A stretch of 64,000 nt of DNA from Leucobacter aridicollis (lineage in GTDB: Bacteria > Actinomycetota > Actinomycetes > Actinomycetales > Microbacteriaceae), in the NCBI RefSeq assembly GCF_013409595.1, contig NZ_JACCBD010000001.1, positions 124,001 through 188,000 on the forward strand. Reading direction: 5' to 3'. Shown here piece after piece: positions 18,922 to 27,510 of the stretch. Both the position numbers and the translations under genes were made by a program. Positions within the stretch are counted from its first letter, which is position 1; each line of letters opens with the position of its first letter. A model generated the notes under the pieces. It was not told the origin of the DNA and ran no database searches. It worked only from the letters and a program-made list of their open reading frames with translations.

Positions 18922-19728
18922 CTAGAAGCGCGCGACGACCTCGGTGAGGAGCGCAGCGAGGCGAGGCTCGGCTTCCTTACCCGCGGCGATGACCTCTTCG
19001 TGGCTGAGCGGCGTCTCCTGGATCCCGGCCGCGAGGTTGGTGATGAGCGAGAACCCGAGGATCTCCATGCCTGCCTCGCGGGCTGCGATCGCCTCAAGGG
19101 CGGTCGACATGCCGACGATGTCGCCACCGATGATGCCGGCATAGCGGACCTCCGCGGGGGTCTCGTAGTGCGGTCCACGGAACTGCACGTAGACGCCGTC
19201 GTCGAGGGTCGAGTCGACCTCGCGGGCGAGGTCGCGCAGGCGCGACGAGTACAGATCGGTGAGGTCAACGAACGTCGCGCCCTCGAGCGGCGACGCGGCG
19301 GTGAGGTTGATGTGATCCGAGATGAGCACGGGCTGGCCGGGGGAGTACGCCGGGTTCACGCCGCCGGCGCCGTTCGTGAGCACCATGATCTTCGCGCCGG
19401 TTGCGGCGGCGGTGCGGACACCGTGGACGACCGAACGCACGCCGTGATCCTCGTAGAAGTGGGTGCGTGCGCCGATGACGAGAGCGTGCTTGCCGTTCGC
19501 GAGGCGGATCGAGCGCAGCGTGCCCGAGTGCCCGGGAACAGCGGATGCCCGGAAGCCGGGAACCTTGTCGGCCTCGATGACGGCGACGGTCTCGCCGATG
19601 ACGTCGGCGGCCTTGCCCCAGCCGCTGCCGAGCGTGAGGGCGATGTCGTGCTGTGCGACCCCGGTGAGGTCGGCGATGACTGCGGCGGCCTCTGCGGCGA
19701 GGGCTTTCGGATCTGAAGAAGTACTCAT
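18922..19728 (-). CDS. punA: Purine nucleoside phosphorylase
   Basis: 268 residues, normal for trimeric PNPs. Motifs include the phosphate loop LTLGSGWGKAAD, VPGHSGTL, RTHFYEDHG, VLTNGAGGVNP, the conserved Glu region RGPHYETPAEVR, and VGMSTALEAIAA near the purine site. The enzyme cleaves purine (deoxy)ribonucleosides with phosphate, giving base and ribose 1-phosphate for salvage; the neighbouring phosphohexomutase could act on a related sugar phosphate, but that is only positional. A strong hairpin immediately upstream isolates it from the decarboxylase gene. Confidence 0.95.
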   Translation of the reverse strand: MSTSSDPKALAAEAAAVIADLTGVAQHDIALTLGSGWGKAADVIGETVAVIEADKVPGFRASAVPGHSGTLRSIRLANGKHALVIGARTHFYEDHGVRSVVHGVRTAAATGAKIMVLTNGAGGVNPAYSPGQPVLISDHINLTAASPLEGATFVDLTDLYSSRLRDLAREVDSTLDDGVYVQFRGPHYETPAEVRYAGIIGGDIVGMSTALEAIAAREAGMEILGFSLITNLAAGIQETPLSHEEVIAAGKEAEPRLAALLTEVVARF

Positions 19729-19735
19729 GAAGATA

Positions 19736-19781
19736 AGACTACGCCGGGCGCGGCTCCCTTGGGCCGCGCCCGGCGTAGTCT
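19736..19781 (-). terminator. Strong terminator hairpin
   Basis: AGACTACGCCGGGCGCGGC (19736-19754) pairs perfectly over 19 bp with 19763-19781, leaving an 8-nt loop. It is 10 bp past the stop of the decarboxylase (19791), so it should end that transcript. It also lies right before the nucleoside phosphorylase start (19728), which implies that gene has its promoter in or after the hairpin or depends on read-through. Confidence 0.8.
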
Positions 19782-19790
19782 CTGAGCGAG

Positions 19791-22499
19791 TTACGAACTC
19801 TTGATGATGCGGTACCCGCGGAGCGGGTCGTATCCGTGGATCTCACGGGTGTCGAGCACCTTCATGAACGCGAGCACCTCGGGCGACACGACCTGACCCG
19901 GAACGAGCACGGGGAAGCCCGGCGGGTATGGGGTGACGAACCCCGCGGAGATCGGCTTCTCGCCCGCGTCGACGCGCGCGCGGAGGTCGTCCCCGAGCAC
20001 GTACTCGATATTGCCGCGGCGCTGGCCTCGGAAGAACGCCGCGCGCAGGTCGCCGTCGGGCAGTTGCTCATCGGTCGCGTAGGGCGGCGCAAAGGAACTG
20101 AAGTCGGGCAGCGGCGGCATCGGGATCTCTGCGGGGAGCGGCTGCTCGGTGTCGCGCTGCGCCTGCTCCTCCTCGAATCGCTCCGCGAGCTTCACGAGCA
20201 CCTCGATGAGGTAGGCAACGGAACTGCGCGACGTGCCAATGTTCGTCATGAAGAGCACTGTGTTGCGGCTCGTCTTGTTGACCTGGATGCCGTAGCGGTC
20301 CATGAGGTGTTCGTGCTTGAACGTGTCGCCGTCGACGCCGGTCCGCGAGATCTCGATGGTGATGCGCGAGGGGTCGACGACGAACTCGTCGTTGCCCCAG
20401 GCCTCCCACATGCTCGAGAGACCGTCGCGTAGCGGCATGGCCCTGCCGGTCTCCCGGTACTGCTCGGGGATGAGATCGTGCGCGGTGAGCACCCGGAACG
20501 TGCGGCGCAGCAGGGGGTGCCGAGCGATCGCCTGCGACAGGCTTGTCGCCAGGTCGAGTTGGCGCTGCACGAGCTCGAAGCCCTCGAGCTCGACCTGACG
20601 GCGGCCGATGTCGAGGGAGGAGAGGATCTGGTAGTTCGGCGAGGTCGACGTGTGGGTCATGTAGGCCTCGTGGAACGGATCCTGAGCGTCGCGCACCCAA
20701 TCCTGATCCCAGACGTGGATCATCGATCCCTGACGGAGCGCCGTCAGCGTCTTGTGAGTCGACTGCGTTGCGTAGACCCGCACGCGCGCCTCCGGCGACG
20801 GGATAAGCCGTTCGCGTAGCCAGACCTCATCCGACGCGGGCGTGCCGTCCTCGGCGAACAGGATCTCTTGCTGCTCCCGGTACGCGCGCTCGTGTGCGGC
20901 CGACTTGAGCTGCTGCTCGAGCAGCTTCGCCGAGGCCATCGCGGTGCGCCGCCGCGTCACAGGGTGGAACGCGCCGAACGCGAACCAGGCCTCGTCCCAC
21001 AGGAAGACGAGGTCGGGCTTGATCGCGAGGCACTCGCTCATCACGCGGTACGGATCATAGACGATGCCGTCGAAGGTCGTGTTCGTGAGCGTCACCATGC
21101 GCACCTCGTCGAGGCGGCCGGCCGCGCGGTAGTCAAGCAGCAGCTGCTTGATGCGGTCGATTGGCACGGCGCCGTAGAACGCGAAGTCGTTGAGCGGGTA
21201 GGCGTCGAGATAGGCGGGGCGGCCACCGGTGAGCATCATCGAGTGATGGTGCGACTTGTGGCAGTTGCGGTCCACGAGCACCACGTCGTTCGGTGCAACG
21301 AGGGCCTGGTGCACGACCTTGTTGGCCGTCGACGTGCCGTTCGTCACGAAGAACGTGTGCTTCGCCCCGTACGCGCGGGCGGCGAGCTCCTGCGCCTTCT
21401 TTAGCGTGCGCACGGGGGCGAGCAGCGAGTCGAGCCCACCCGATGTCGCGCTCGTCTCGGCGAGCAGCAGGTTCAAGCCGTAGAAGTCGGCGAGGTCGCG
21501 GATCCACTTCGACGACATCACCGAGCCGCCGCGGGCAACCGGGAGCGCGTGGAAGACCCCGACCGGACGGCGGGCGTGATCCTGGATCGCGGAGAAGAAG
21601 GGGGTGTCGTAGAGGTGCGAGACGCGGCGCAACAGCGACAGGTGCAGCTCGAGGTGATCCTCGCGGCGGAACACGCGCCGGAAACGCTTCGTCATCGCGC
21701 CAGCGAGTTCCTCGATGTGCGCGCCGGCCATGAGGTACAGATCGAGCTCCGGACGGAGCGCCGCGAGCGTATCGGCGAGGCCGAGCACCCGCTGCACTGA
21801 GGCGAGCTGGTTGCGGGCGCTCGTCTGTGGCGTCGCGGTCTCGGTATGCGCAAGCTCGATCGTCTCGCGCAGGTCACGGCTGAGGGTCTGCTTCGTCCGT
21901 TCGCTGAACCCGGGCCTGACGACGACGGCGAGGATGTTGGGGTTCGTGAGGACAGCGGCGACCGCGTCGTCGGCCGAGGGAACGATGACGTACTCGTAGA
22001 CGAAGGCGTCGGCCGAGCTGCGCATCCGGAGGCTCTCCGCACGCATGCTGTCGCGGTCAGCCGGGGTCGTTTCGTCGACAACGAGGACCTCGAAGCGCGG
22101 CCTCGGGTCGTTGTCCGTCGTGAACTCCTCGTCCACTTCGAGGTCGGTTTCGCCAGCGGCCTCTTCCGAGGTGCCGACGGCGCGCAGCCGGTTCACCACC
22201 CGGCCGATGCGGTCGAGTGCCGCCTGATACTCGCCCGCCGCAAGCATGTCGCCGATCGCGGTGACGTACCGCTGGCCGAACCCCGCCCAGTACATCTCGA
22301 CGGTCTCGAGGGCGCGCAGCGAGCGGTGAATCTCGCTGTCGGCGGCCAACGCCTCCGTCGCCTCCGAGCGATCCCCAAGCGCGAGACGCTTCACCGCGAA
22401 TCGCAGGTACTCCCATGCGTCGCTGCGCATCCGCCAGGTGCTCGAGGGCATGCCCGGATCGCGTTCAAGTACCGGTTCTGCCTTGGGTTCTGACACCAA
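19791..22499 (-). CDS. Large Orn/Lys/Arg decarboxylase (PLP fold type I)
   Basis: 902 residues, longer than most inducible lysine, ornithine or arginine decarboxylases (about 710-760). The PLP core includes FVTNGTSTANK (about 384-394), the Asp502 region WDEAWFAFG, and the cofactor lysine Lys583 in STHKTLTALRQGS. A C-terminal domain carries the PYPPGFPVLVPG signature (substrate/dimer loop). The first 250 residues hold a helical region and a wing-like domain. It should make a polyamine or related amine and CO2 from a basic amino acid, which can supply acid resistance or polyamines; the exact substrate is not evident. No amino acid antiporter is adjacent. Confidence 0.88.
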   Translation of the reverse strand: MVSEPKAEPVLERDPGMPSSTWRMRSDAWEYLRFAVKRLALGDRSEATEALAADSEIHRSLRALETVEMYWAGFGQRYVTAIGDMLAAGEYQAALDRIGRVVNRLRAVGTSEEAAGETDLEVDEEFTTDNDPRPRFEVLVVDETTPADRDSMRAESLRMRSSADAFVYEYVIVPSADDAVAAVLTNPNILAVVVRPGFSERTKQTLSRDLRETIELAHTETATPQTSARNQLASVQRVLGLADTLAALRPELDLYLMAGAHIEELAGAMTKRFRRVFRREDHLELHLSLLRRVSHLYDTPFFSAIQDHARRPVGVFHALPVARGGSVMSSKWIRDLADFYGLNLLLAETSATSGGLDSLLAPVRTLKKAQELAARAYGAKHTFFVTNGTSTANKVVHQALVAPNDVVLVDRNCHKSHHHSMMLTGGRPAYLDAYPLNDFAFYGAVPIDRIKQLLLDYRAAGRLDEVRMVTLTNTTFDGIVYDPYRVMSECLAIKPDLVFLWDEAWFAFGAFHPVTRRRTAMASAKLLEQQLKSAAHERAYREQQEILFAEDGTPASDEVWLRERLIPSPEARVRVYATQSTHKTLTALRQGSMIHVWDQDWVRDAQDPFHEAYMTHTSTSPNYQILSSLDIGRRQVELEGFELVQRQLDLATSLSQAIARHPLLRRTFRVLTAHDLIPEQYRETGRAMPLRDGLSSMWEAWGNDEFVVDPSRITIEISRTGVDGDTFKHEHLMDRYGIQVNKTSRNTVLFMTNIGTSRSSVAYLIEVLVKLAERFEEEQAQRDTEQPLPAEIPMPPLPDFSSFAPPYATDEQLPDGDLRAAFFRGQRRGNIEYVLGDDLRARVDAGEKPISAGFVTPYPPGFPVLVPGQVVSPEVLAFMKVLDTREIHGYDPLRGYRIIKSS

Positions 22500-22614
22500 T
22501 TGCCTCCAACGTCGCTGTCGCGTATCAGGCCTGCGCGGGCGAAAGAGGTGCGCAGGGCCCTAAGTCCCCGATCATACGGTGCCGAGCATGCCTCAGCACG
22601 CCTAGACTTGAGGT

Positions 22615-24045
22615 ATGGCGAAAGAACGGAAGCACAGGATCGTTGTTCTCGGCGGCGGACCTGGCGGATACGAAGCCGCGCTCGCGGGCGCGCAGCTCGG
22701 TGCCGAAGTAACGCTCGTGGAGCGCGCGGGAGTGGGCGGCTCGGCCGTACTCACCGACGTCGTTCCCTCGAAGAGCCTCATCGCGACGGCCGGCGCCGTG
22801 CAGTCGGTGCGCGACGCGGGAAAGCTCGGCGTGCAGACCTTCCTCCCCGGCGGGGATGGCAAGCCGGTTCGGCCGGAGATCGCGGTGAACCTGGCCGCCG
22901 TCAACAAGCGGCTCCTGGCGATGGCGGGCGCGCAGTCCACCGATATGCGGCTGAGTCTCGAAGAGAGCGGGGTGCGCCTCGTGCAGGGGTCCGGCCGGCT
23001 CGACGGGCCGAACGCCGTGCTGGTGTCGACCTCGCAGGAGGGTGGCACCGACTTCGACCGCATCGAGGCCGACACCATCGTCGTCTCGGTCGGCGCGAGC
23101 CCCCGCGAGCTCGACTCCGCGAAGCCGGATGGCGAGCGCATTCTCACCTGGCAGCAGCTCTACAACCTGCAGGACGTTCCCGAGCACCTCATCGTGGTCG
23201 GCTCGGGCGTGACCGGCGCCGAGTTCGCGAACGCGTACGCGACGCTCGGGGCCGAGGTCACCCTCGTGTCGAGCCGCGAGCAGGTGCTTCCCGGTGAGGA
23301 TCCCGATGCGGCAGCTGTCATCGAGCACGAGTTCAAGCGCATCGGCATGAACGTGATGTCGAAGTCGCGCGCTGACGCTGTCGAGCGCACCGAGGACGGC
23401 GTCCGGGTAACGCTCGCCGACGGCCGCGTCGTCGAGGGCTCGCACTGTCTCATGGCGGTCGGCTCGATCCCGAACACGGAGGGCCTCGGCCTGGAAGAAG
23501 CCGGCGTCGAGCTGAGCGAGAGCGGTCATATCAAGGTCAATAAGGTCGCGCGCACCTCGATCCCGTCGGTCTATGCCGCTGGCGACTGCACGGACTTCTT
23601 CCCGCTCGCCTCGGTCGCCTCGATGCAGGGCCGCACTGCGATCATGCACGCGCTCGGCGACTTCGTGCGGCCGATCGACCTGCGCAACGTCGCCTCGAAC
23701 GTCTTCACCTACCCGGAGATCGCGACAGTCGGGTGGAACGTGCGCTCGCTCGCTGACGCAACCAACATGGCGACGGCCATCACCCACACGATCCCGTTGA
23801 ACGCGAACCCGCGCGCGAAGATGATCGGGTTCACCGACGGCTTCGTCAAGCTGTTCGCGTGGAAGGCCTCGGGCACCGTCATCGGCGGCGTGATCGTCGC
23901 GCACCGCGCGAGCGAGCTCATCTTCCCGCTCGCGCTCGCGGTCGAGCACCGTCTGACCGTCGACCAGGTCGCGTCGGCATTCACCGTCTACCCCTCGCTC
24001 ACCGGCGCGATCACCGACGCCGCCCGCGCGATGCACGTGCACTAG
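22615..24045 (+). CDS. lpdA: NAD(P)H-quinone dehydrogenase (LpdA-like flavoprotein disulfide reductase family)
   Basis: 476 residues. FAD loop VVLGGGPGGYEAALAGAQLG (about 10-29), NAD(P) loop VVGSGVTGAEFANAYATLG in the middle, the second FAD motif VYAAGDCTD, and a C-terminal dimer domain. The redox CxxxxC of lipoamide dehydrogenases is missing: the position reads VGGSAVLTDVVPSKSLI. That matches mycobacterial LpdA (Rv3303c type), a NAD(P)H:quinone reductase and not a lipoamide dehydrogenase. It is followed 13 bp later by a copper lipoprotein, so the two may share a redox role at the membrane. Confidence 0.88.
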   Translation: MAKERKHRIVVLGGGPGGYEAALAGAQLGAEVTLVERAGVGGSAVLTDVVPSKSLIATAGAVQSVRDAGKLGVQTFLPGGDGKPVRPEIAVNLAAVNKRLLAMAGAQSTDMRLSLEESGVRLVQGSGRLDGPNAVLVSTSQEGGTDFDRIEADTIVVSVGASPRELDSAKPDGERILTWQQLYNLQDVPEHLIVVGSGVTGAEFANAYATLGAEVTLVSSREQVLPGEDPDAAAVIEHEFKRIGMNVMSKSRADAVERTEDGVRVTLADGRVVEGSHCLMAVGSIPNTEGLGLEEAGVELSESGHIKVNKVARTSIPSVYAAGDCTDFFPLASVASMQGRTAIMHALGDFVRPIDLRNVASNVFTYPEIATVGWNVRSLADATNMATAITHTIPLNANPRAKMIGFTDGFVKLFAWKASGTVIGGVIVAHRASELIFPLALAVEHRLTVDQVASAFTVYPSLTGAITDAARAMHVH

Positions 24046-24058
24046 GAAAGGTGTCAAT

Positions 24059-24469
24059 GTGACGCAGCTGCAGCTTGATTCCAAGGTCGTGAAGCGCCGG
24101 TCGCGCAGTCACCTCATGGCGAGCATCGCGGCGAGTCTGGGCGTGTTCCTGCTCGCCTTCGGGCTTGCCGCCTGCGCGCCAGCGAAGCCGCCCCTCGTGC
24201 CGTCGGATGACGACGCGAAGGTTACCGTCACGGTCCGGGTCGTCGACAACAAGTTCGAACCGAAGGAGATCACGATCTCCCAGGGAGAGGCAGTGCGTTG
24301 GGTGTTCGAGGGCCCCTCGAACGAGCACGACGTCGTCGCGAAGGACGGCAGCTTCGTGAGCGAGCTTATGCGCGAGGGCAGCTACACCCACGTGTTCAAC
24401 GACCAGGGCGATTTCGACTACCTCTGCTCGATTCATCCCGAAATGACGGGGCTCGTCACCGTCGAATAA
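24059..24469 (+). CDS. Cupredoxin-domain lipoprotein (plastocyanin/amicyanin-like)
   Basis: 136 residues. A basic N-terminus, hydrophobic helix and lipobox LAAC (Cys39) predict an outward-facing lipoprotein. The cupredoxin domain (about 53-136) has a full type 1 copper site: His90 (in NEHDVV), Cys123, His126 and Met129 (YLCSIHPEM). It is likely a small blue-copper electron carrier or copper-binding protein. GTG start at 24059 follows AGGAAAGG by 8 nt and is 13 bp from the flavoprotein gene, suggesting one transcript. Confidence 0.88.
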   Translation: MTQLQLDSKVVKRRSRSHLMASIAASLGVFLLAFGLAACAPAKPPLVPSDDDAKVTVTVRVVDNKFEPKEITISQGEAVRWVFEGPSNEHDVVAKDGSFVSELMREGSYTHVFNDQGDFDYLCSIHPEMTGLVTVE

Positions 24470-24508
24470 GCGTCCGGTGCTGTCGCGGCCGACGCGTCGA
24501 ACGTTGGC

Positions 24509-24572
24509 AATGCAATCTGCAACACTAATGCCCGTTCCGGCCGGAACGGGCATTACTGTTGCAGATCACATT
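24509..24572. repeat. 64-bp palindromic repeat element, copy B
   Basis: The two 32-nt halves (24509-24540 and 24541-24572) are inverted copies matching at 29 of 32 positions and meet without a loop at CCGG. The right end GCAGATCACATT is identical to copy A at 15571-15582, and total length is the same. It lies between the convergent cupredoxin and LLM flavoprotein genes, so it could also end both transcripts. Confidence 0.85.
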
Positions 24573-24635
24573 CCCGGTGCTGGCGGCCTGGGGCCTGAAG
24601 CCTGGCGGCAGAGCCCCAGCGCCGGGCCTTCCGGC

Positions 24636-25619
24636 CTAGGCTCCCGGAGCTCCGTGGCGGAGCGACTCCAACTGTTCGTCGCGGGTCGGAGCGGGATGGA
24701 CCGTGACGAGCTCGTCGGCGTCGGCGAGCTTCGCGAAGCCGGCGAGCTGCTCGCGAACGCGCTCCGGCCCACCGACGGCGGTGTAGCGCATCATCGAGCG
24801 AATCTCGGTTGCGGCTGGGGTGTCTCTGATCGCCTCGGCCTGCTCGATGGTCAGGGGCACGTCGCGGCCGCGTGACAGGAAGGCGCGGATGCGCTCAAGC
24901 TCGGCGCGCGCGAACAGCTGTCTCGCCGCCTCATCGTTCTCGGCCGCGATGACGTTGACGCCCGCGCTCACGTAGGGCTCGGGATGCTGTGCGCTCGGCT
25001 GGTAGTTCGCCCGGTAGTGCTGCACGGCCGCGGTGAGCGCCTGCGGGGCGAAATGTGATGCGAAGGAGTACGGCAGTCCGAGCTGGGCGGCGAGGTTCGC
25101 ACCGAACAGGCTGGAGCCGAGGATCGTGATCGGCACGTTCGTGCCGCGCCCGGGGTACGCGTTGACTCCGGTCAGGGGGAGGTCGCTGCCGAGGTAGGCC
25201 TGCAACTCAAGCACGTCGTTCGGGAACGCGTCTGCCGCCTGCACGGTGCGTCGGAGCGCCTGGAATGTCGCGCCGTCGGTACCGGGCGCCCGACCCAGGC
25301 CAAGGTGAATCCTGCCAGGGTGCAGCTCGGCGAGGGTGCCGAACTGTTCGGCGACCACGAGTGGTGAGTGGTTCGGCAGCATGACGCCGCCCGAGCCGAG
25401 CCCGATCCGCTCGGTCTGTGACGCGATGTGGGCGATGAGTACGGCCGGCGAGCTCGACGCGATCGTCGGCATATTGTGGTGCTCGGCGTACCAGATGCGT
25501 TCGTAGCCGCCGGCCTCAGCGGTCTGTGCGAGGCGCACCGAGTGGGCGAGCGCCGAGGCGACGGTGCTCTCCCGTTCTACGGTTGCGAGGTCAAGGAACG
25601 AGAGCTTCAGTGCGGCCAT
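24636..25619 (-). CDS. LLM-class (luciferase-like) flavin-dependent oxidoreductase
   Basis: 327 residues from ATG at 25619. The bacterial luciferase-like barrel shows SFLDLATVE at the N-terminus, the YERIWYAEHHNMPTIASSSP flavin/substrate region (about 40-59), GLGSGGVMLPNHSPLVVAEQFGTL and RIHLGLGRAPGTD, all typical of the MsnO8-like LLM subgroup. It would use FMNH2 or F420H2; the Leu/His pattern fits FMN better. Substrate unknown. The open frame runs further upstream to 25772 but without typical LLM sequence. Confidence 0.88.
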   Translation of the reverse strand: MAALKLSFLDLATVERESTVASALAHSVRLAQTAEAGGYERIWYAEHHNMPTIASSSPAVLIAHIASQTERIGLGSGGVMLPNHSPLVVAEQFGTLAELHPGRIHLGLGRAPGTDGATFQALRRTVQAADAFPNDVLELQAYLGSDLPLTGVNAYPGRGTNVPITILGSSLFGANLAAQLGLPYSFASHFAPQALTAAVQHYRANYQPSAQHPEPYVSAGVNVIAAENDEAARQLFARAELERIRAFLSRGRDVPLTIEQAEAIRDTPAATEIRSMMRYTAVGGPERVREQLAGFAKLADADELVTVHPAPTRDEQLESLRHGAPGA

Positions 25620-25745
25620 GCCCAGTGCAACCGGTGGCGCTCGCCCACTATTCCTGGTCTCCGCGACCGCGCGCCCGACCGCGCCATTCTCACGTCTTGC
25701 GCACAGCCCGCATGCTGCCGCGACACAGCATCTAGACTGAATCCC

Positions 25746-26411
25746 GTGTCCGACCCAGCCCACGCACCGCACGCAGCCGAGCCCGGTCTGCTGTCGCGGC
25801 TCGTCGCGTGGCTGAAGCGAATCCCGACAGGATGGTTCGCAAGTATCCTCACCGGGATCTTTCTCGCCGTGGCTGCGGCGTTCGGTGGGCTCGCCCCGGT
25901 CGCTGAGGCCGCCGTCGCGCCGGTGGCGGCAGGCGAAGCCCGGGTCGGCGACCAGCTTTCGGTCTCAGTCGAGCGGGCGGTACTCTTCGACTCATTCCCC
26001 GAGGCCGGCGCGTACGCGGAGGACGGTGAACGGGTGCTCGCGCTGCTCGTGACCGTCGAGAACCGCTGGACGCAGCCGTTGCTCAGCTCGCAGGGCGCTG
26101 TCGAGCAGGCGCTGCGCCTCGACGGGGTGAGCGAGGACGTTGATGACGCCGAGCCTGCCTCCATCGCGCGGCTCGACGACGCGACGTTTGGGCCCTGGCT
26201 GCAGCCGGGAGTGCCCGCCGAGCTCGTCGTCAGCTGGGTCGTCCCCGAGTCGAGCGTTCGTGCAGGCGAGCCGATCGACGTGGTCATTCGCGAAGCGACG
26301 CTGGAGGTGGGCCAGCGGCTCACGAGCGACGAACGCTGGACGAACTCGCGGCCGGCAGCGACGGTCGAGCTCACTGTCACCGCTGGCGGCGACAGCGGGG
26401 GAACCGAGTGA
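25746..26411 (+). CDS. Hypothetical membrane-anchored extracytoplasmic protein (cluster protein 1)
   Basis: 221 residues from GTG at 25746. A short cytoplasmic part (residues 1-30), one membrane helix (about 33-60), then an outside beta-rich domain with ERVLALLVTVENRW and PGVPAELVVSWVVPE, which recalls the conserved core of DUF4352-like immunoglobulin-fold domains, though I cannot assign it. It is first of three overlapping genes of the same design (26408 and 27001 follow), so they probably form one complex or pathway. Function not recognised. Confidence 0.7.
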   Translation: MSDPAHAPHAAEPGLLSRLVAWLKRIPTGWFASILTGIFLAVAAAFGGLAPVAEAAVAPVAAGEARVGDQLSVSVERAVLFDSFPEAGAYAEDGERVLALLVTVENRWTQPLLSSQGAVEQALRLDGVSEDVDDAEPASIARLDDATFGPWLQPGVPAELVVSWVVPESSVRAGEPIDVVIREATLEVGQRLTSDERWTNSRPAATVELTVTAGGDSGGTE

Positions 26412-27004
26412 CGGGTACGTCGGCCGCGCGGCCGAGGCTTCGAAGCGCCGCCGCGTGGGGCGTCGGCATCGTGCTGCTCGCGCTCGCCTCGCTGCTCCTT
26501 CGCCTGGTGCCCACCGACGCCCAGAGCGAGCAGCCGTTTACTGTGACCGCCGCAGTCGGGGAGGCGGCCGCCGCGCGCACGTTCACCGTGACCGTCACGG
26601 GCGCCGAACTCGTGGACGTGCTCAGCGCGGGCGAGTGGAGGCAGCCGGGCAACTGGCTCGTCATCGACCTGACTGTGGAAGGGGCCGGGAGGGACGCGTC
26701 GAGCTATCTCGGACGTGCGGCGTTCGTTCACGAGGCTGGTGCGGGCGACGACGCCCAGCGCCGCGAGTATCGCGCGAGCGAGCGATTCCCGTCGCTCGTC
26801 ACCGACCCCCTCGTGACTGGCGTGCCCCGCACAGGCAGCATCGCGTTTGAACTGCCCGCCGACGCAACGGGGGAGGGCGCCGTCGAACTCGCGCAGCACG
26901 GCGACACGCGGTTGGACTCCCTCGTGAGCGTCGCCGTCGACCTCGACGCACTCGAGCGGGTTCCCGAGCGAGCGGTCCGAGAGACGGGATGGGAACACCG
27001 ATGA
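26408..27004 (+). CDS. Hypothetical membrane-anchored extracytoplasmic protein (cluster protein 2)
   Basis: 198 residues. One N-terminal membrane helix (about 13-33, GVGIVLLALASLLLRLV) precedes an outside domain with FTVTVTGAELVDV and NWLVIDLTVEG, again like a DUF4352-type beta sandwich. It overlaps cluster protein 1 by 4 nt and protein 3 by 4 nt (ATGA), so translation is coupled. I do not recognise the family with certainty. Confidence 0.7.
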   Translation: MTGTSAARPRLRSAAAWGVGIVLLALASLLLRLVPTDAQSEQPFTVTAAVGEAAAARTFTVTVTGAELVDVLSAGEWRQPGNWLVIDLTVEGAGRDASSYLGRAAFVHEAGAGDDAQRREYRASERFPSLVTDPLVTGVPRTGSIAFELPADATGEGAVELAQHGDTRLDSLVSVAVDLDALERVPERAVRETGWEHR

Positions 27005-27510
27005 CCTGGCTCAGGCGGAACCGAATCGCGCTGATCGCGCTCGCCGTGCTGCTTCCCGTGACAGCCGGGGTGATGAGCTGGAGCGCCTGGAGCGGGTACC
27101 GGTCGAACCAGCCGACCGAACGCGCCCCGATTGCGGGTGGCGCGGTGAACTACGCTGGCGCCATCATCGGACCCGCCGAACCGACCGAGCTCGATGCAGC
27201 GGCGCACGGCCTGCCCGCGGGCACCAGGCTGATCAGGATCGTGCTCCCCGTCAGTCCGGCCGCAGGGGAACGGGCGACCTGCCAGACTCCCGAGTTGTGG
27301 GATCGTGGCGGCGAGCGGCGTTGGGCGGAACGCTCCGACGCGATCGGGGCGGAGCCGCTCGACCGCGTCACCGCGTGCACCTCCGAGGAATCCCCGTACG
27401 AGCTTGTGCTCGACTACGTCGTTCCCGACGACGCGCGCGAGCTTTCGCTCGCAGTGCTGTCGCCTGCGGAGCTGCCGGTGTTCGCAGAGATCCCGATCAT
27501 CTCGTCGTAG
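27001..27510 (+). CDS. Hypothetical membrane-anchored extracytoplasmic protein (cluster protein 3)
   Basis: 169 residues from ATG at 27001 (ATG at 26989 is an alternative). A membrane helix (about 8-27) is followed by an outside domain with two cysteines (ATCQTPELW and VTACTSEES) that could pair, and a beta-rich C-terminus VLDYVVPDDARELSL. Its last 97 bp overlap, on the opposite strand, the 3' end of the polytopic membrane protein gene at 27414-28679. Function unknown; same layout as its two upstream partners. Confidence 0.7.
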   Translation: MTWLRRNRIALIALAVLLPVTAGVMSWSAWSGYRSNQPTERAPIAGGAVNYAGAIIGPAEPTELDAAAHGLPAGTRLIRIVLPVSPAAGERATCQTPELWDRGGERRWAERSDAIGAEPLDRVTACTSEESPYELVLDYVVPDDARELSLAVLSPAELPVFAEIPIISS

